This document shows positions 24,301-36,100 of a stretch of DNA of 64,000 bases, piece by piece (the stretch's first letter is position 1; every line of letters starts with the position of its first letter). Under the pieces are notes generated by a model. It ran no database searches, was not told where the DNA came from, and saw only the letters and a program-made list of their open reading frames with translations. Made by a program: the position numbers and the translations under genes. The stretch spans positions 7,678,629 to 7,742,628 of the forward strand of contig KL647289.1 in NCBI GenBank assembly GCA_000727475.1. Direction: 5' to 3'. The DNA comes from Sarcocystis neurona (Eukaryota > Apicomplexa > Conoidasida > Eucoccidiorida > Sarcocystidae).

Positions 24301-27156
24301 ATCGAAGCGGAGTGCTGGACAGAGTAACGAGGAAGCGAGTACACACTTTCATCAGGAAAGTCGAGTGAAGAAGAAAATGAGAAAGTGTCGACCCTTGCGG
24401 AGAGTGAGCGTTAAGATAAAAGAGAAGACAGAGGCGGGAAAAGGACAAACGAAACAACCAGCGAGTGGGAACGGACAGGAAGAATACGCGAAAAGGAGGA
24501 ACGGAAAAGAAAGGGGCACAGAGAAGAGGCTGGCAACGGCACTCCCCCGACCCCAATGGGATACAGAAAATTACGAGAAATAGTGTGGAAACGGAGGGAG
24601 AGAGGAAACGACGGAGAAGGCAGTCACAGAAGAAAGTCAGAACAGCCAACACGTGGTACGGAAGATGCACGACAGAGGAAGTTGCGACAGAAGAAGAAAG
24701 GAAAAACCACAGAAGTGGCAACGGAAGCCGACAAAAGTGCGGCAGCAGCAGAATGAACAGGGCCAGTCGAAGAATCGCAGCTGCAGCACCAAAAAGAAAA
24801 GCAACAACAATGGAAGGCGGGTTCCAGAATACTCTCCAGGAGGGGTGTGAACGAAGAGGAACGAACAGCAGATAAGACCGAAGACCGCAGGTGCCGGGCA
24901 AATGCAGAAACACTACAAGAGTAAGGAGGGAGTACAGCGCAGCAGCTCCAGCAGCAGGCAATACAGAAGCGCAGCAGTGGCAGTCCCGGAACGGCAGCAT
25001 AACCCGTGCTTCCCAGAGGTGCACACGCGACGGCAACGACGCAGGAACAGCACACATATAACAGCAACCGGTGCAGCTGCAGCATACCCTACCACTGCAA
25101 GGGCGGCAGCAGGAGAACGAAATATGACATAGCGGCCCCAACCCACGCGACGGGGTGAGTGCTAGCAGAACAACAACCAATCAAAAAGGGCGAAAGACGA
25201 GAAACACGTCACGGGAAATTGAATAGCAGCCATCTGCGTCGGCACAGCAGTTGCAGTTGACGGATGGAAAAGCGGGTTGTGTAGCCATCTTCGGGCGAGA
25301 GTCACAAACTACAGTCATTCGCTTAAATTAGTATCGGAGGCGGCCACCGAACACACACATGCGGATGTCAGCTATGCACGGGGAAAGTTTCTCAGCATCG
25401 CAAAGACGATGCGGAGGAAGTAGATGATGTGCTGCTGTCGCCACCTCTGCGCATATACACCGAGATTTACATATAAATATATACGTATATATACGTGTAC
25501 GCACACGTACACACTTATAGATATACATATGTATATATACACGCGTGAATAAAACCACCTGCGCACTGCACGTCTGCACGGTAGCACAGAAAATTTCAAC
25601 AGACTATCACAGTTTCCAGAAGACAGTTAGCATCGAAGCATTCTCCTCGCAAAGCACCGACGTACACACAGACCGCAAAATCACGGCGTAGACTCCCTTC
25701 CGCTCGAATTTTCTCTGACTCGGAATACTGCCTACAAACGGTCCTCATCTCTACCACGTGTCACGTGTCTTTCTGCGCCATTACTCGAGCAGGACACATT
25801 TCAGGAATAAATATATACACACAGGAATATTTTTACTGCAGACAGATGGGCCGATTTGTACACATATATATATATATGTGCACATACATATGGGATACCT
25901 CTACTAAAGCCACATGTATCTATGTATCTAGGCGTAGGTCTTCCTTCCTATATTGGTAGATGCACCGCTACACATTTATCTCTGTCTCTGTCCAGTAGAT
26001 ATAACGATACAAAAAGAAAATCATCTAAGTCGTACGTGTACACTCGCACACACTTGTGCGTGTGCAAATGCCCCGAGACACCCGCGTGCACCAGCGGAAT
26101 ACGAATTTTTATACACATGCCTGCAGAACACAATTGTCTGGAAGTCTGCATCAGATGAGCAGTCCGCTTCTCTCCGCTAAAAGAGTCTCCCTCTCTCCTC
26201 CTCTTAGCTGACATCCGTCAAGCACTCTAATTCTGCTGTTTCCCTCCTCGTCCTTCCTTCCGATCTTCAAGACGACATGTACCACATACGCTGAAATAGA
26301 GCTCTCACACATGCACACATTCGTACAGTGTATGTACATACGAGATGAGTACTACATACACAAGGACTTGGCAAACTATCTGTGCACCTCCGTATACAGT
26401 TGTCTGCACGCTAGAAATAGGCGGGACACATCGTATTGCGTATGAAAATTCCTAATATTGTCACGGGTATCTGCAACGCTCAGCGCCGGTGCTAAAACCT
26501 CTGTGCGTTCATGCTTCGTCGTTTCTCCCCCCCCCCCCCTCCCCATCTCTTCAAGACGAGAAAGAAAGCGCCAGCTGTCACTCTTGTTTTTACGCTGCGC
26601 GCGCGCGACTACCACCGTTGCAGCCAGAATTAATAGTCGCCGTCCCCGTATACATACACGTAGCTACAAAAACACGTACACGTATACACCAACGCAGGCA
26701 CTCAGCCAAACTAGAGGAAAAACACGTGCGCGGGAAGACACTTATCGACGCTGCTGCCTCCTCCTCCCTCTGCGCAGGGATCAACAGCCGATCAGACATG
26801 CGTATGCATACATATTTATGCGTACATATACGCTCGTGTATACGCAGTCGCAACGAAAACCGGGGAGGTTCCCTGTAAAGGAGGATCAAAGAGAAATCTT
26901 TAAGCAGCATAACAGCGTTTATCCTCGTGATCTTTGTGACACGTGGGCGCCGCAGCGGCAGATCTCGACCAGTCGTTCGCCTGTACCCCACAACGGGTGT
27001 CGCGCCCCGGACCTCCACTCAAACAGTAGTCCCAAGTGAAGAACCGGCTGTAGTAGAGAATTACAGGAGATACGCAAGCTTCCTAAAGTGAGATTTCTCG
27101 CTTTTCTTACCTCCCGGAGGGATGGTGACTGTCTCGGCGGCGTACACAGACTTCAT
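21317..27156 (-). CDS. RPL9: Large-subunit ribosomal protein uL6 (RPL9)
   Basis: Cytosolic 60S ribosomal protein uL6. Three exons on the minus strand: 27156-27111 ([15 protein letters not shown]), 23413-22991 (141 codons' worth) and 21420-21317. Phases close to give 190 residues, against 192 in human RPL9. Exon 2 carries the family signature [16 protein letters not shown] and EIRNFLGEK; exon 3 reads [20 protein letters not shown] and ends [10 protein letters not shown]. The first intron is about 3.7 kb and the second about 1.6 kb, unusually long for a ribosomal protein gene. The first intron is strongly pyrimidine-rich on the sense strand; the second is rich in TA and CA microsatellites. The identification is secure, and each splice site was chosen because only it restores the conserved protein. 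Confidence 0.96.
21900..22600. repeat. Microsatellite cluster in RPL9 intron 2
   Basis: Contains an alternating TA/TG block (about 21925-21966), a CA run (22186-22211), a CATA run (22407-22427) and a second TA run (22561-22580). All lie within the second intron of the uL6 gene. This marks the start of the repeat-rich part of the window. Confidence 0.85.
23560..25115 (-). other. Pyrimidine-rich sense-strand tract in RPL9 intron 1
   Basis: The plus strand is mostly purine (GA-rich) for about 1.5 kb, so the gene's sense strand (minus) is mostly C and T. This composition leaves long open frames on the minus strand full of Ser, Leu, Phe, Cys and Pro, and charged frames on the plus strand; both look like compositional artefacts. 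It lies entirely inside the 3.7 kb intron. Confidence 0.7.
26527..26539. repeat. C13 homopolymer
   Basis: Thirteen consecutive C, then T and four more C, inside RPL9 intron 1. Together with the G run at 28885 it is a likely site of length error in assembly. Confidence 0.85.
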
Positions 27157-29280
27157 TTTGCTGCAAAAGACGGCGGCGAGGGAGAGGATCTGCAGACTTC
27201 GAAAAGATCTTGCTCGCTAAGTGGACAGTAAAACCTGGCAGCGTAGAAGAAGCAGCAGCACCTCCCCTTTAAATATGATCTCCTCCCCTCCACTAAGGAA
27301 CTGTGCTCGTACCAATGTTTCTCATGCTGCTTGCTTCCTCTGCGGCTCCTGCAGCCTCTCCCCCATTCCCTGTCGGCCGCTGCTGCTGCTGCGGCTCTGC
27401 TGCGTGCAGCTGCCCTCCCACTACTGCCCTCTTACCTCGTAGGCCACACTGCATGCTGCACGGATGTATCCACCCTGGCGGTACCTACGGTACGACATCG
27501 GCTTATATTCGTAAAAAGCCATCCCTTATCACCAACCTATACATCCTGTGCATGCACTCTTGCTGCGACCGCCAACGTCGCGCCTGGTCGTCAGACCAGT
27601 GTCAATACCGGCACTGCTACAGCGTGTACCACTCGCACGTCTACCGCTCCAAGTACTACAGCCGCTGCACGGCAGCCAGCGCCCTTGGACGAGGCGGTGC
27701 TCTACGGATAACTTTGGTACCGCCTGTATACACACAGTTCTCCTCGTAAACAAGTGGAGAAGAATTCAGAAGCGAATACTGTGTGCCTTATCTGTTTGTA
27801 GGTCATAAATGTCTACCTGTTTTGCTTCCGCGTAACACGAGCTCGCCGGCAGTGGAGGCGCTGACACTCGGCTACCGGCGAAGCATGGCGCACCTGGTAC
27901 TACAGGTCGACGCCCGTCGTACTGAGCACACCATTTCGAATGAGCAAACAAGCACCGTGTGGAAATCTATTTCTGCCCTCAGGAATGCTAATGTGCATTC
28001 TTGAATATGAGTGTGCATTCAGGAGCATCTTTGTATGTCAGCAGGTGTACAATGACCACCAGCCGTGCAAGCGTACGCGGACCACGCCGTGAACATGCTC
28101 GCACAGGCGTACGTACAAGAAAGCTCTGCGTGTACACGCGCGCATGTATCTACACGTCCTAATTCATCTTTGGACGTGTACGAATGCGAACTTTCTCCAC
28201 ATTCAGGCGCTCTTACATAATGAAGCATCTTTCTCCCTCCCTCCTGTCGGAACGAGGACACTGTCTTCGTTGGAAAATCACTTTTCAGTGCCCCTCCGTA
28301 GTCCTGCAGGCAGGAAGTTCAAGACTCAGTTCTATGGCGAAGGACGTATCTCTGTCTAAGCGGGCGCCCGGCCGTGGCATACGTGAGAACGCTGCTCAAG
28401 AGCATAACGATGCTGGTTTTTGAAACGGATCAACAAATTCGCTGTGGAAGTATTTTTTTAAAGGGCATTTTGCGGAGGAAGCAAACTTCGCTACCGCAGA
28501 GAAGGCTTATAATCTGCGTATAGAGAGGGAACTAGCCGTGAGGGAGAGAGAGCCAGCGCTGAGGGAGAGGAGGTTCTTCGTAGGGAGGCTGTACAGTCTT
28601 CGAACGGCATTCTCTGACACATCATTCGCAGTTTCAGGTGTGCAAACACCGCTCTCAGTACCTGCAATCCCGTGTAGAAATGTTAGGAGGCAAAGTTAGA
28701 AGAGCGAACTTGGTGTTGGTAGCTTCAAACGAACCTACACCTCACCGCTACGCGGAAGATAATGACTACGTCTTGCAACTGAATTGACAACTGCGTTTTG
28801 CTGAAAACGCATGTATATGTGGTAGAGAGTAGAAGAGCGTGTGTATCTGCTTACTGGTAATTCTGACATCGGGGAGTCCAACCCGGGGGGGGGGGGTTTA
28901 CGCCATCGCGTCCCCATCCCGGCCCTTATCATGTAAAAACCTTATTATCTAGCGACAGAAGCATATACGTATACGTCTGTAATGTAAATATGTAACTCTG
29001 TGCCCGCAAAAGCACATACGTATTAACATAAATATATGTATCGCGCAGATCTGTTTGTTTATAAGTACATATATACAAATAAACACACATATATACACAC
29101 ATATATATATATATATACACGCCTGTGTCGAAAGAGGCTAGCTGCTCCTGTCAATTTAGACGCGTATCATTGTGGAACGCAGTAGACGCTGTTTTGCTCA
29201 GGGTGCCGTCTGGTAAGACGCAGCGTTTTAGCCTGCGTGTGCGTTCACGCCGTCGAAAAATGTAAGAGAATACGTGTCTG
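27157..29280. other. Upstream of RPL9, no gene recognised
   Basis: Holds the RPL9 promoter and, further up, the 3' flank of the small gene ending at 29281. Plus-strand frames at 27303-27749 overlap one another and are rich in Ala, Ser, Cys and Pro; none is recognised. A G12 run lies at 28885-28896, and TA/CA repeats lie at 29020-29120. Confidence 0.45.
28885..28896. repeat. G12 homopolymer
   Basis: Twelve consecutive G in an intergenic stretch. It may be unstable or miscounted. Confidence 0.85.
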
Positions 29281-29933
29281 CTATTCAACGAGTCTCACTT
29301 CTTTGGCTGGGAAAATTTTCATTCGTACTGCCTCAAAATGAACCTTCTTGTTGCTTGTGTGAATGGCCTGCTGTTCTCCGTCCGTAATGCCAGCCAGCAG
29401 TATTCCCGTTTGGCCGACTTCTTGAGCGCACGTATACACTGCGTAGGACATGTAGTAGCTCACGAGAAGTGCGGCACGGGCAAGCGCTGCGCTAACTAGC
29501 TCGCCTAGAGAGAAACTCGCGCCAGTTAGAAGAAGAAAATTACCCCGACTCCCGCGACCCAGTTTTCTGCATATCGAAGCACTCCCTTTTCCTTTTGCGT
29601 CTGTTCCGCGCGCGTGTACATGTGTTCCTGTCTCTTGCTCCTTTTTCGTGGCGACACAAGCATAAGGAGAGTCGAACAGCGCCCAAAAGGACCGGACAAA
29701 AGGAGGAACAGCAGCGGCGAAGGAGTAGCTGCCGCCGCAGGACGCTATACGTGTTCCTTCTTTGTCGTCCTGTATTTATTCCTCTATATATCTCTATGTA
29801 CGTGTACGTATGTAACTATATATATATATGTATATGTATGTATAGATATATGTGTGTACACACACACACACACAGAGACAACGTATACGTGTATGAGTTG
29901 GCCAGACTTACGTGTTGACTTTTTGTGGGGCAT
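29281..29933 (-). CDS. Small two-exon gene, 81 residues, family unknown
   Basis: Exon 1 is 29933-29912: an ATG encoding MPHKKST plus one base, then a consensus donor GTAAGT. Exon 2 is 29504-29281: it follows a branch-point-like CTAAC and the pyrimidine-rich acceptor TTTCTCTCTAG. The phases join exactly to 82 codons including the stop. The protein has a basic start, a largely hydrophobic segment (LVSAALARAALLVSYYMSYA) and a mixed tail (GQTGILLAGITDGEQQ, then HFEAVRMKIFPAKEVRLVE). The hydrophobic part could be a membrane helix or a buried amphipathic helix. I do not recognise the family. It is divergent from the NELF-A-like gene, with about 240 bases between the two start codons, so they may share a promoter. 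Confidence 0.6.
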
Positions 29934-30173
29934 ATCGATTCGAGTGAAGACGGGAAAAAGGTGAAGAGGTTCCTGTGTGGCTTCGCTTCATCAGAAGTTC
30001 CGAAGAAAGAAGTTCTACTTTAGAGTCTGGCGGCGTTTCAGACGAGAACAGTAGCTTCGTCCCTGTTTCTCTTGCCTCTGGTGGATGCGTGTGAACGTCC
30101 TGAAGAAAAGAAAGCGAAGCAAATAGAGAGGGAGACGACGCGAGTCTTGCGTGAGATTACTGCCGAAGAAAAC

Positions 30174-33100
30174 ATGCGGGAAGAAGACCCGTCTCATCAG
30201 CTTCGCCCTCCTGCAGCAGCAGGGGCGGGAGCAGGAGGAGGAGTGGGAGCAGCAACAGCAGCAGGGGGGAGAGCCGCAGCTGCAGGAGCATCAGGGACAG
30301 CGAGAAACCCCCCACCAAGTCCCAAGCGCATGCGCGTGCTTCTGGAGCCGCAGGGATCATCTTTGCTGTTGCCGGCCTCCGCTTCTTCTTTACCTCATTT
30401 TTCTTCTTCCCGTTCCACTCCTGCAACAGCATTAGCAGATCCTTTCCTATCGACCTCGTGTCCGCCATCTGCGCTTCCAACTCGCCTGACAACTCCTTCC
30501 CCTGCTTCTGCTGCTGCTCTTCCTGCTGCTTCTGCTGCTCTTCCTGCTGCTTCTGCTGCTCTTCCTGCTGCATCTGCCGCTGCTGCATCTGGTGCTCCTG
30601 CTGCTGCTTCTGCTGTTTCTGCTCTCCCTGTGGCCGTTGCTGCTGCTGGTGGCGCTGCTGGCCGAGCGACTGTTGCTTCTCTTGTGTCATCTGCCTTGCG
30701 GCCCACCAAAGCAGATGTGTCTTCCGCTTCAGGCGGTCCCTCCTCCTGCCCTTCCTCTTGCCCCTCCGCTCCTGCCCAGCCCGTTCTTTCTTCCGCTTCT
30801 GCTCCTCCCCCTCCTTCTGCTCGTCCCCCGTCTTCTCCTTTGCCTCCTGCGTCGACTCGCCCTTCCTCTTCGGCCTCTCCTCCTGCTGCTCCCTGCTCTT
30901 CTCCGTCTCCTCGTGCACTTGCGTCTCCTCCGTTTTCCTCTTCCTCTTCGTCCGCAGCTGCGCCTTTTTCCCCGGTTTCTTCTTCTTCGTCTTCCTGTGC
31001 TTCGTTTTCTTCGACCTCCTCTTCTTCTTCGTTGCCTCCTGGGCACCCTCCTTCCGCGGCTCCGGCGTCGGCTGCGGTGGGCAACGACCGCGTCGAGGCA
31101 CAGCGCGCCGCGTTAACGGAGAGGTACCTGTCGTACCTACGGAGCATCAAAGATAACTGGTCTTCCTGTCATGCAGCACGCCTCGTCACTCCAGCCCTTC
31201 TCACGCACATTAGGGCAAGATTTATCGGCCTCTCCACCCCTCTCAAAGTCAGAGTTTTGACGTCGTTTCTGTACATCCCATCTGCTCTGGTAGGCAGCAT
31301 CGCCTTTCCCGGACGTGTTTCCATCTGCTTCTTCTGTACAGTAAGGGCAATCAATCCTCTACGTAGCTGTCGCACCATCCATACGCAGATACAAATACAC
31401 ATATATATACGCGTGCACATATATATGTGTATTTAGCCAATGTTACTCTTCTGTATCTTTCTCTTCCGGTATCTGTGTAAATTTGTGCGTGTGTGGCTGA
31501 CACCTGTGTGTGTACAACATGCGGGTGTGGAAAGTATCTGCATCGTTCATATACGCCTACATGCAGGTCTCGCTCGCTCTCTGTCATTCTCCGTCTCTCG
31601 CTGTCTCTCTCTTTGCAGGTGTCCGTAGTGGCGCACAGATGTGTGTGTCTAGTATCCCCCTGCCCGTAACTCTGTCCGTCATGTGTGTGTGGACCCACGT
31701 ATATGTGGGAAGGGGTTATGGACATACGTTTTTCGAAGGATATATCTGGGCAAAGAGATACCTTCCGTGCAATACGATACAACGTCCGGCCGTGGAGAAT
31801 GCTGCTCGAACTTTCCTCGACGCCAGAACTAATCAATCTTGGCGGCGCACCTGTAGTGAGGACGGTAGTGTTGAAGTACTAGGGATGCCGATACACACGT
31901 CTTTTTGGAGTGCACGTCTATGTGTGAAACCGAGGAGGTTGCACGACGCGCGCGCTGGGGCCAGAAGGAAGGCTACGGAGCTGCTGAAACGGCTGCACGT
32001 TTACATATGTACATGCAGACGTACATACCTCTCTTGTTTCTGCAGCTGTACACATGTCCATACATAAATGTGGAGATATAATTTTGCCGCTCTTTCTAAG
32101 GACGTGTGTACATACGTGCACTAATTTTTGAGACACAGGCACACACGTGCCTGCGTTACCTTCTCGGCGTGTACGCGTATATACATGTGTATTTATCTGC
32201 GTACCGCTCTAGATCTGTCTACGGATAAGCATATGTAGGTATAGATGTAGAGGTACCTGTCCGCTGGTGGACACCTGGGTATGTGTGTATATAAAGGTTT
32301 CCATACACAGGAGGTCAAAGAGAAGGCGTAAATAGAAACACTCATAATAAACGTTGGTGGTCTTGAGCGTTTGTCAAAAGTGTGCACTTTTTCTGTAGCG
32401 ACTCCGCATGTGTGTTCCCCACCGCATGCACACGCCCGTATCTATCTATCTATATATATATATATATCAGTGGGTATGCCAGCCAGTTTATGCAGACAAC
32501 GCTTGTGTGGTGGCTGCCCGTCCAACTGCGTTGCCTTCGTCCTATTCTGACCGCCTTTGCAGTTTGACGGAGAACAGCTCGGCTCCACTCGTATGTACCT
32601 GCAGCGTGCCTGAAGCACTTCCAAACGCGGCTTGTCGGACTTGCTTTTCGTCTGCTGCACTGCTCGTGTTGTAGTGGTGGTTCTGCTGCTCCGCGCGACG
32701 CCCCTCTGCTCCGGTGCAGCGCTCCCTGCTGTCTAGCTGCTGCCACTGCTGCTCTGTGCTTGGTGGTGCGCCGTGATGTGGGGAGCCGTGGTGTGCTGCG
32801 CCGACGTGCTGCTGCAGCGGGAGAGCAGCAAAGCCGTGTTATCCGACATTTTGCACGACGGAGAGACAGACCCCAACGAGTGGGTCAAGAAGCTGAGTCG
32901 AATTCTTGTAAGGGCAGACACCGAAGCTGCGTGCGTGTGTGCCCCTCTTTTTACCTTTTCTCTGCAAGTCCCTCTGCGGCTAATCCATATGACCTGGACG
33001 TATGTGTGTATGAATGTATGTCCGCATTTGTGTGTTTTATTTACATCTACATATACACGTATATTTGTGTGTATATATGTATGTGTACGTTTGGAACTGA

Positions 33101-36100
33101 TGTCCAGCACGCGGACAGATGCATACGTGTAGTGTACATACGCATGACGGCATTTCGTTTTATCTCCGTCCCTCGTGCTTCATCTCTCTGATAACGAAGA
33201 ACGTTTCCCTATCTTCTTTCGTTCTCTCTCTTTCTTTGTGTACGTCTGTCTGTCAGTTCCTATATAGACTTGTGTATCCACTCACTGCAATATACGCTGA
33301 ATACCGCCGTGTGCGTTTGCGTCCGTGCACCACAAGCGTATGACCCGCCACTCTGCGGTCTCGCTGAGGCCGTTGTTTTTCGTCGCTCCGCGTGTGCGTG
33401 GGGAGAACGACTTCCTTTCCGTCGCGTTTTTTTCGATCACTTTCCCTTCAAGTCCCCTGCAGCCCAGCCCGTTTAACTTCTGCATTTGAGACCCCGCCTG
33501 TCTTTTTCCGCTGTCTATCTCCACACGTGAATACGGATAACTGCGACCAGTAAGTGCCCTATATGAATTATATATGTATGTACGTATACGTATTTACAAC
33601 TCTGCTGCGACCGGCTCCCGTCCTGTTGCTCTATGGCCCCATCTGCCCATTAGTACGTGTACAGAAGCGAAGTCACGTAAAATACATCCCGATGCGGAGA
33701 CGGCTAGACCAACCCGGCGCCTCTTCTCCGACGGCATTCTTGTTGCGTCTCTCATTCACTTCGCAGAACGGGATTTATGCAATTCTCAGCTTGCATACGC
33801 TTTCTCTGTCCTTTTCTGACTCTGCCCCTTGTCCCGAGTTCATCTGTCGTTTCGTTTCGTTTGCCCTTCCTTCCACCTGGTCTCTTGGTGCCACCGTAGT
33901 GGCTTCTCTTTCTTCAGTAGTGTTCATGCTTGTTTTTATCTGCAACATTCATTTTCTGCCTCTCCTTTGTTCTCAGTCGTCGTCCCTTTATAGGACGACC
34001 GCGCGTCCCACTCTTCAGTGTCTCGATCCCCTTGGTTCCTTTATGTTTCCTTGTCCTCGCCGTGTTGGCTCTTCCTATCCACAGTTCGCTGCTTCGTGTC
34101 ACCCCGTCATCCTCTCTATATTTTTCTTTCCGTGCCCTCCTGAATCTTCTTTTTTGTTCCTGCTGGCTTCTCTGTGGCTTCTTCCGTTTCTCTTTGCTTT
34201 GCCTTTCCTTTCTGTTCTTCGTCGCGTCAAGTTTGTGTTACGCATTTCGTAGCGTATGTGCCCTGTTAGTTCTACCGTTCCTCCCATGGTTTGTCTCTTT
34301 TAGAGTTTGCCGTTCTTCCACTTTGGTTTTTTTGTTCTGCCTTCTGTCCTCCTACGTTCCCCTGACTGCGTTACAGTCTGTCTCATTTCTTCTCGCATGT
34401 TGTTGCGTCGCCTCCATTCCTGTTGAATTATTGTCGTCTTCAGCGCGATTTTTGTCACCCTCTTCTTGTGTCTGCCTTTCTCTCCTGTGACCTGTCTCGC
34501 TCGACTGCTTCATTCGTCCTCTGTTTTCGCTTTTGTTCGTCTCTCTCTTCTTCCATCTCTCCTACCGTGTGCTCTTTTCCTTTTCACTTCCCTTGCACCC
34601 CTACTTCAGCTGCCGTTCGTGGCCACGGGTCGCGTAGACCTGCGCGAAACAGATACCGAAACCGCCTTCCGCATCATTCACTTTCTCGATGAGCAGCGAG
34701 GTACGTTGCCCCCGTAGAAGCAACAGCAACGACAACGGCAGCAAGTGCTGCAGCAGCGACTTCAGCGTTAGCAGCAGCAACACATGCAACCGCAGTGTAC
34801 CACACGCTGCCCGTAAACCGGTAGGTAGGCGGTAACTTGCAGGTTGCAAGACGGGAGTGTGTTCATCAGGAAAGCATATATATACGTGTGTGTATATTCA
34901 TGCATGTGGGGCGACAATTGCACGCTACAAGCGTGGAAGCACTTGTCTGTATTACGTAGATGTGTAGGCGGATATATGTACGTAGTACGCTTGTGGCCTC
35001 TGTGTGTGTCTATATTTACGATCACACGTGGCACTTCTGGATGGAATATCGTCTACATACATCAGTACGTGTGTCGAAGCAACAGGTACGCCGGCATACT
35101 CGTAAACGTACGTAGTTGTTCATCTCCGTGGCATACACTTGTGTAGATCCCATCATACATCCTTGTATGTGTGGATGACACGTGGCACTTGTGGGTCGTA
35201 TGTCATCTACGTACGTATACACGTGTGCGTTAAAGCAAGGAAAGGCAGCCGACGGCATACTCGTAAACTTACACAAGTGTACCTCTTTGGGCGACACGTG
35301 TTTGTTTGTGTGTCTGCCTACCCGTTCGAAAGTAGGTGAGCCGCTGAATGATGCCTCACGCGTAGTACGAGAAGGGGAACTGTTTTTGAGGAGCGTGTGG
35401 CGCGCTGTAGATAGAGAGCACATGCATGTCTGTGTCTCTGTGTAGACACCTGGGCATGTGGACATGTCCCCACGCAGGGGGGGTCAGCAGCCTACGTGCT
35501 CTCATATAAGTACTTACAGTTCTTTGTAAGCAGTATACGTCTCTCTCGTATTCTACACATGTGTATATATATGCACGTTATATACATGTACGTGTGTATA
35601 TATATGTGTACATCTATGGATATGGGTAGAGAGATACACACACGTATTACTCGCGGAAAAAGAGATAAATACACGCGTAAGTAAGTGTATATATGTACCA
35701 TGGGGATTTGCTGCTCTCTAGGGACCCTAGCGCTGCTGCAGCTAATTCTTTGCTAACGCGGTTGCCATTGGTGCTGATTTCGACGCAGCTGTCACAGACT
35801 GCCGGTGCTCTGTCCTGCTCGTATGCGTCTTCGACTGCGGAGGCAGGTGGTGCCGCACAGCGTAGGATGTGGTGGGTCGTGTCTTACTGCAGCTAGTATC
35901 CGTCAGTACAACTGGTCTTGCGCGTGTCGCTGTCACACACGCGGCACTTCTGCTGCTGCCTCTTCCTGCTGCATCTGCTGAGCACGTACTGCAGTGTCGG
36001 TGCGTCTCTGTTATTGCCGTGGTTGCCGCAGCACAACATCCCGAGGAGGGTCAGTACCGGCGTAAAGCGGGGCTGGAGCAGCAGCACGTGTGTGACCCCG

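Noticed and set aside
23008..25180. Minus-strand frames of 329-418 codons and plus-strand charged frames
   Set aside because: They lie within RPL9 intron 1 or run across its exon in the wrong frame. Composition (C/T only) explains the lack of stops.
30157..31150. Minus-strand open frames of 251-314 codons rich in Glu, Lys, Arg and Gln
   Set aside because: They are the complement of the Ala/Ser/Pro-coding repeat of NELF-A-like exon 1. No conserved domain, and the sense strand has a family match in the same exon.
33554..34490. Plus-strand frames of 186 and 232 codons rich in Leu, Phe, Ser, Cys (membrane-like)
   Set aside because: Hydrophobicity comes from the C/T-rich intron 2 of the NELF-A-like gene. 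Several overlapping frames look equally membrane-like.
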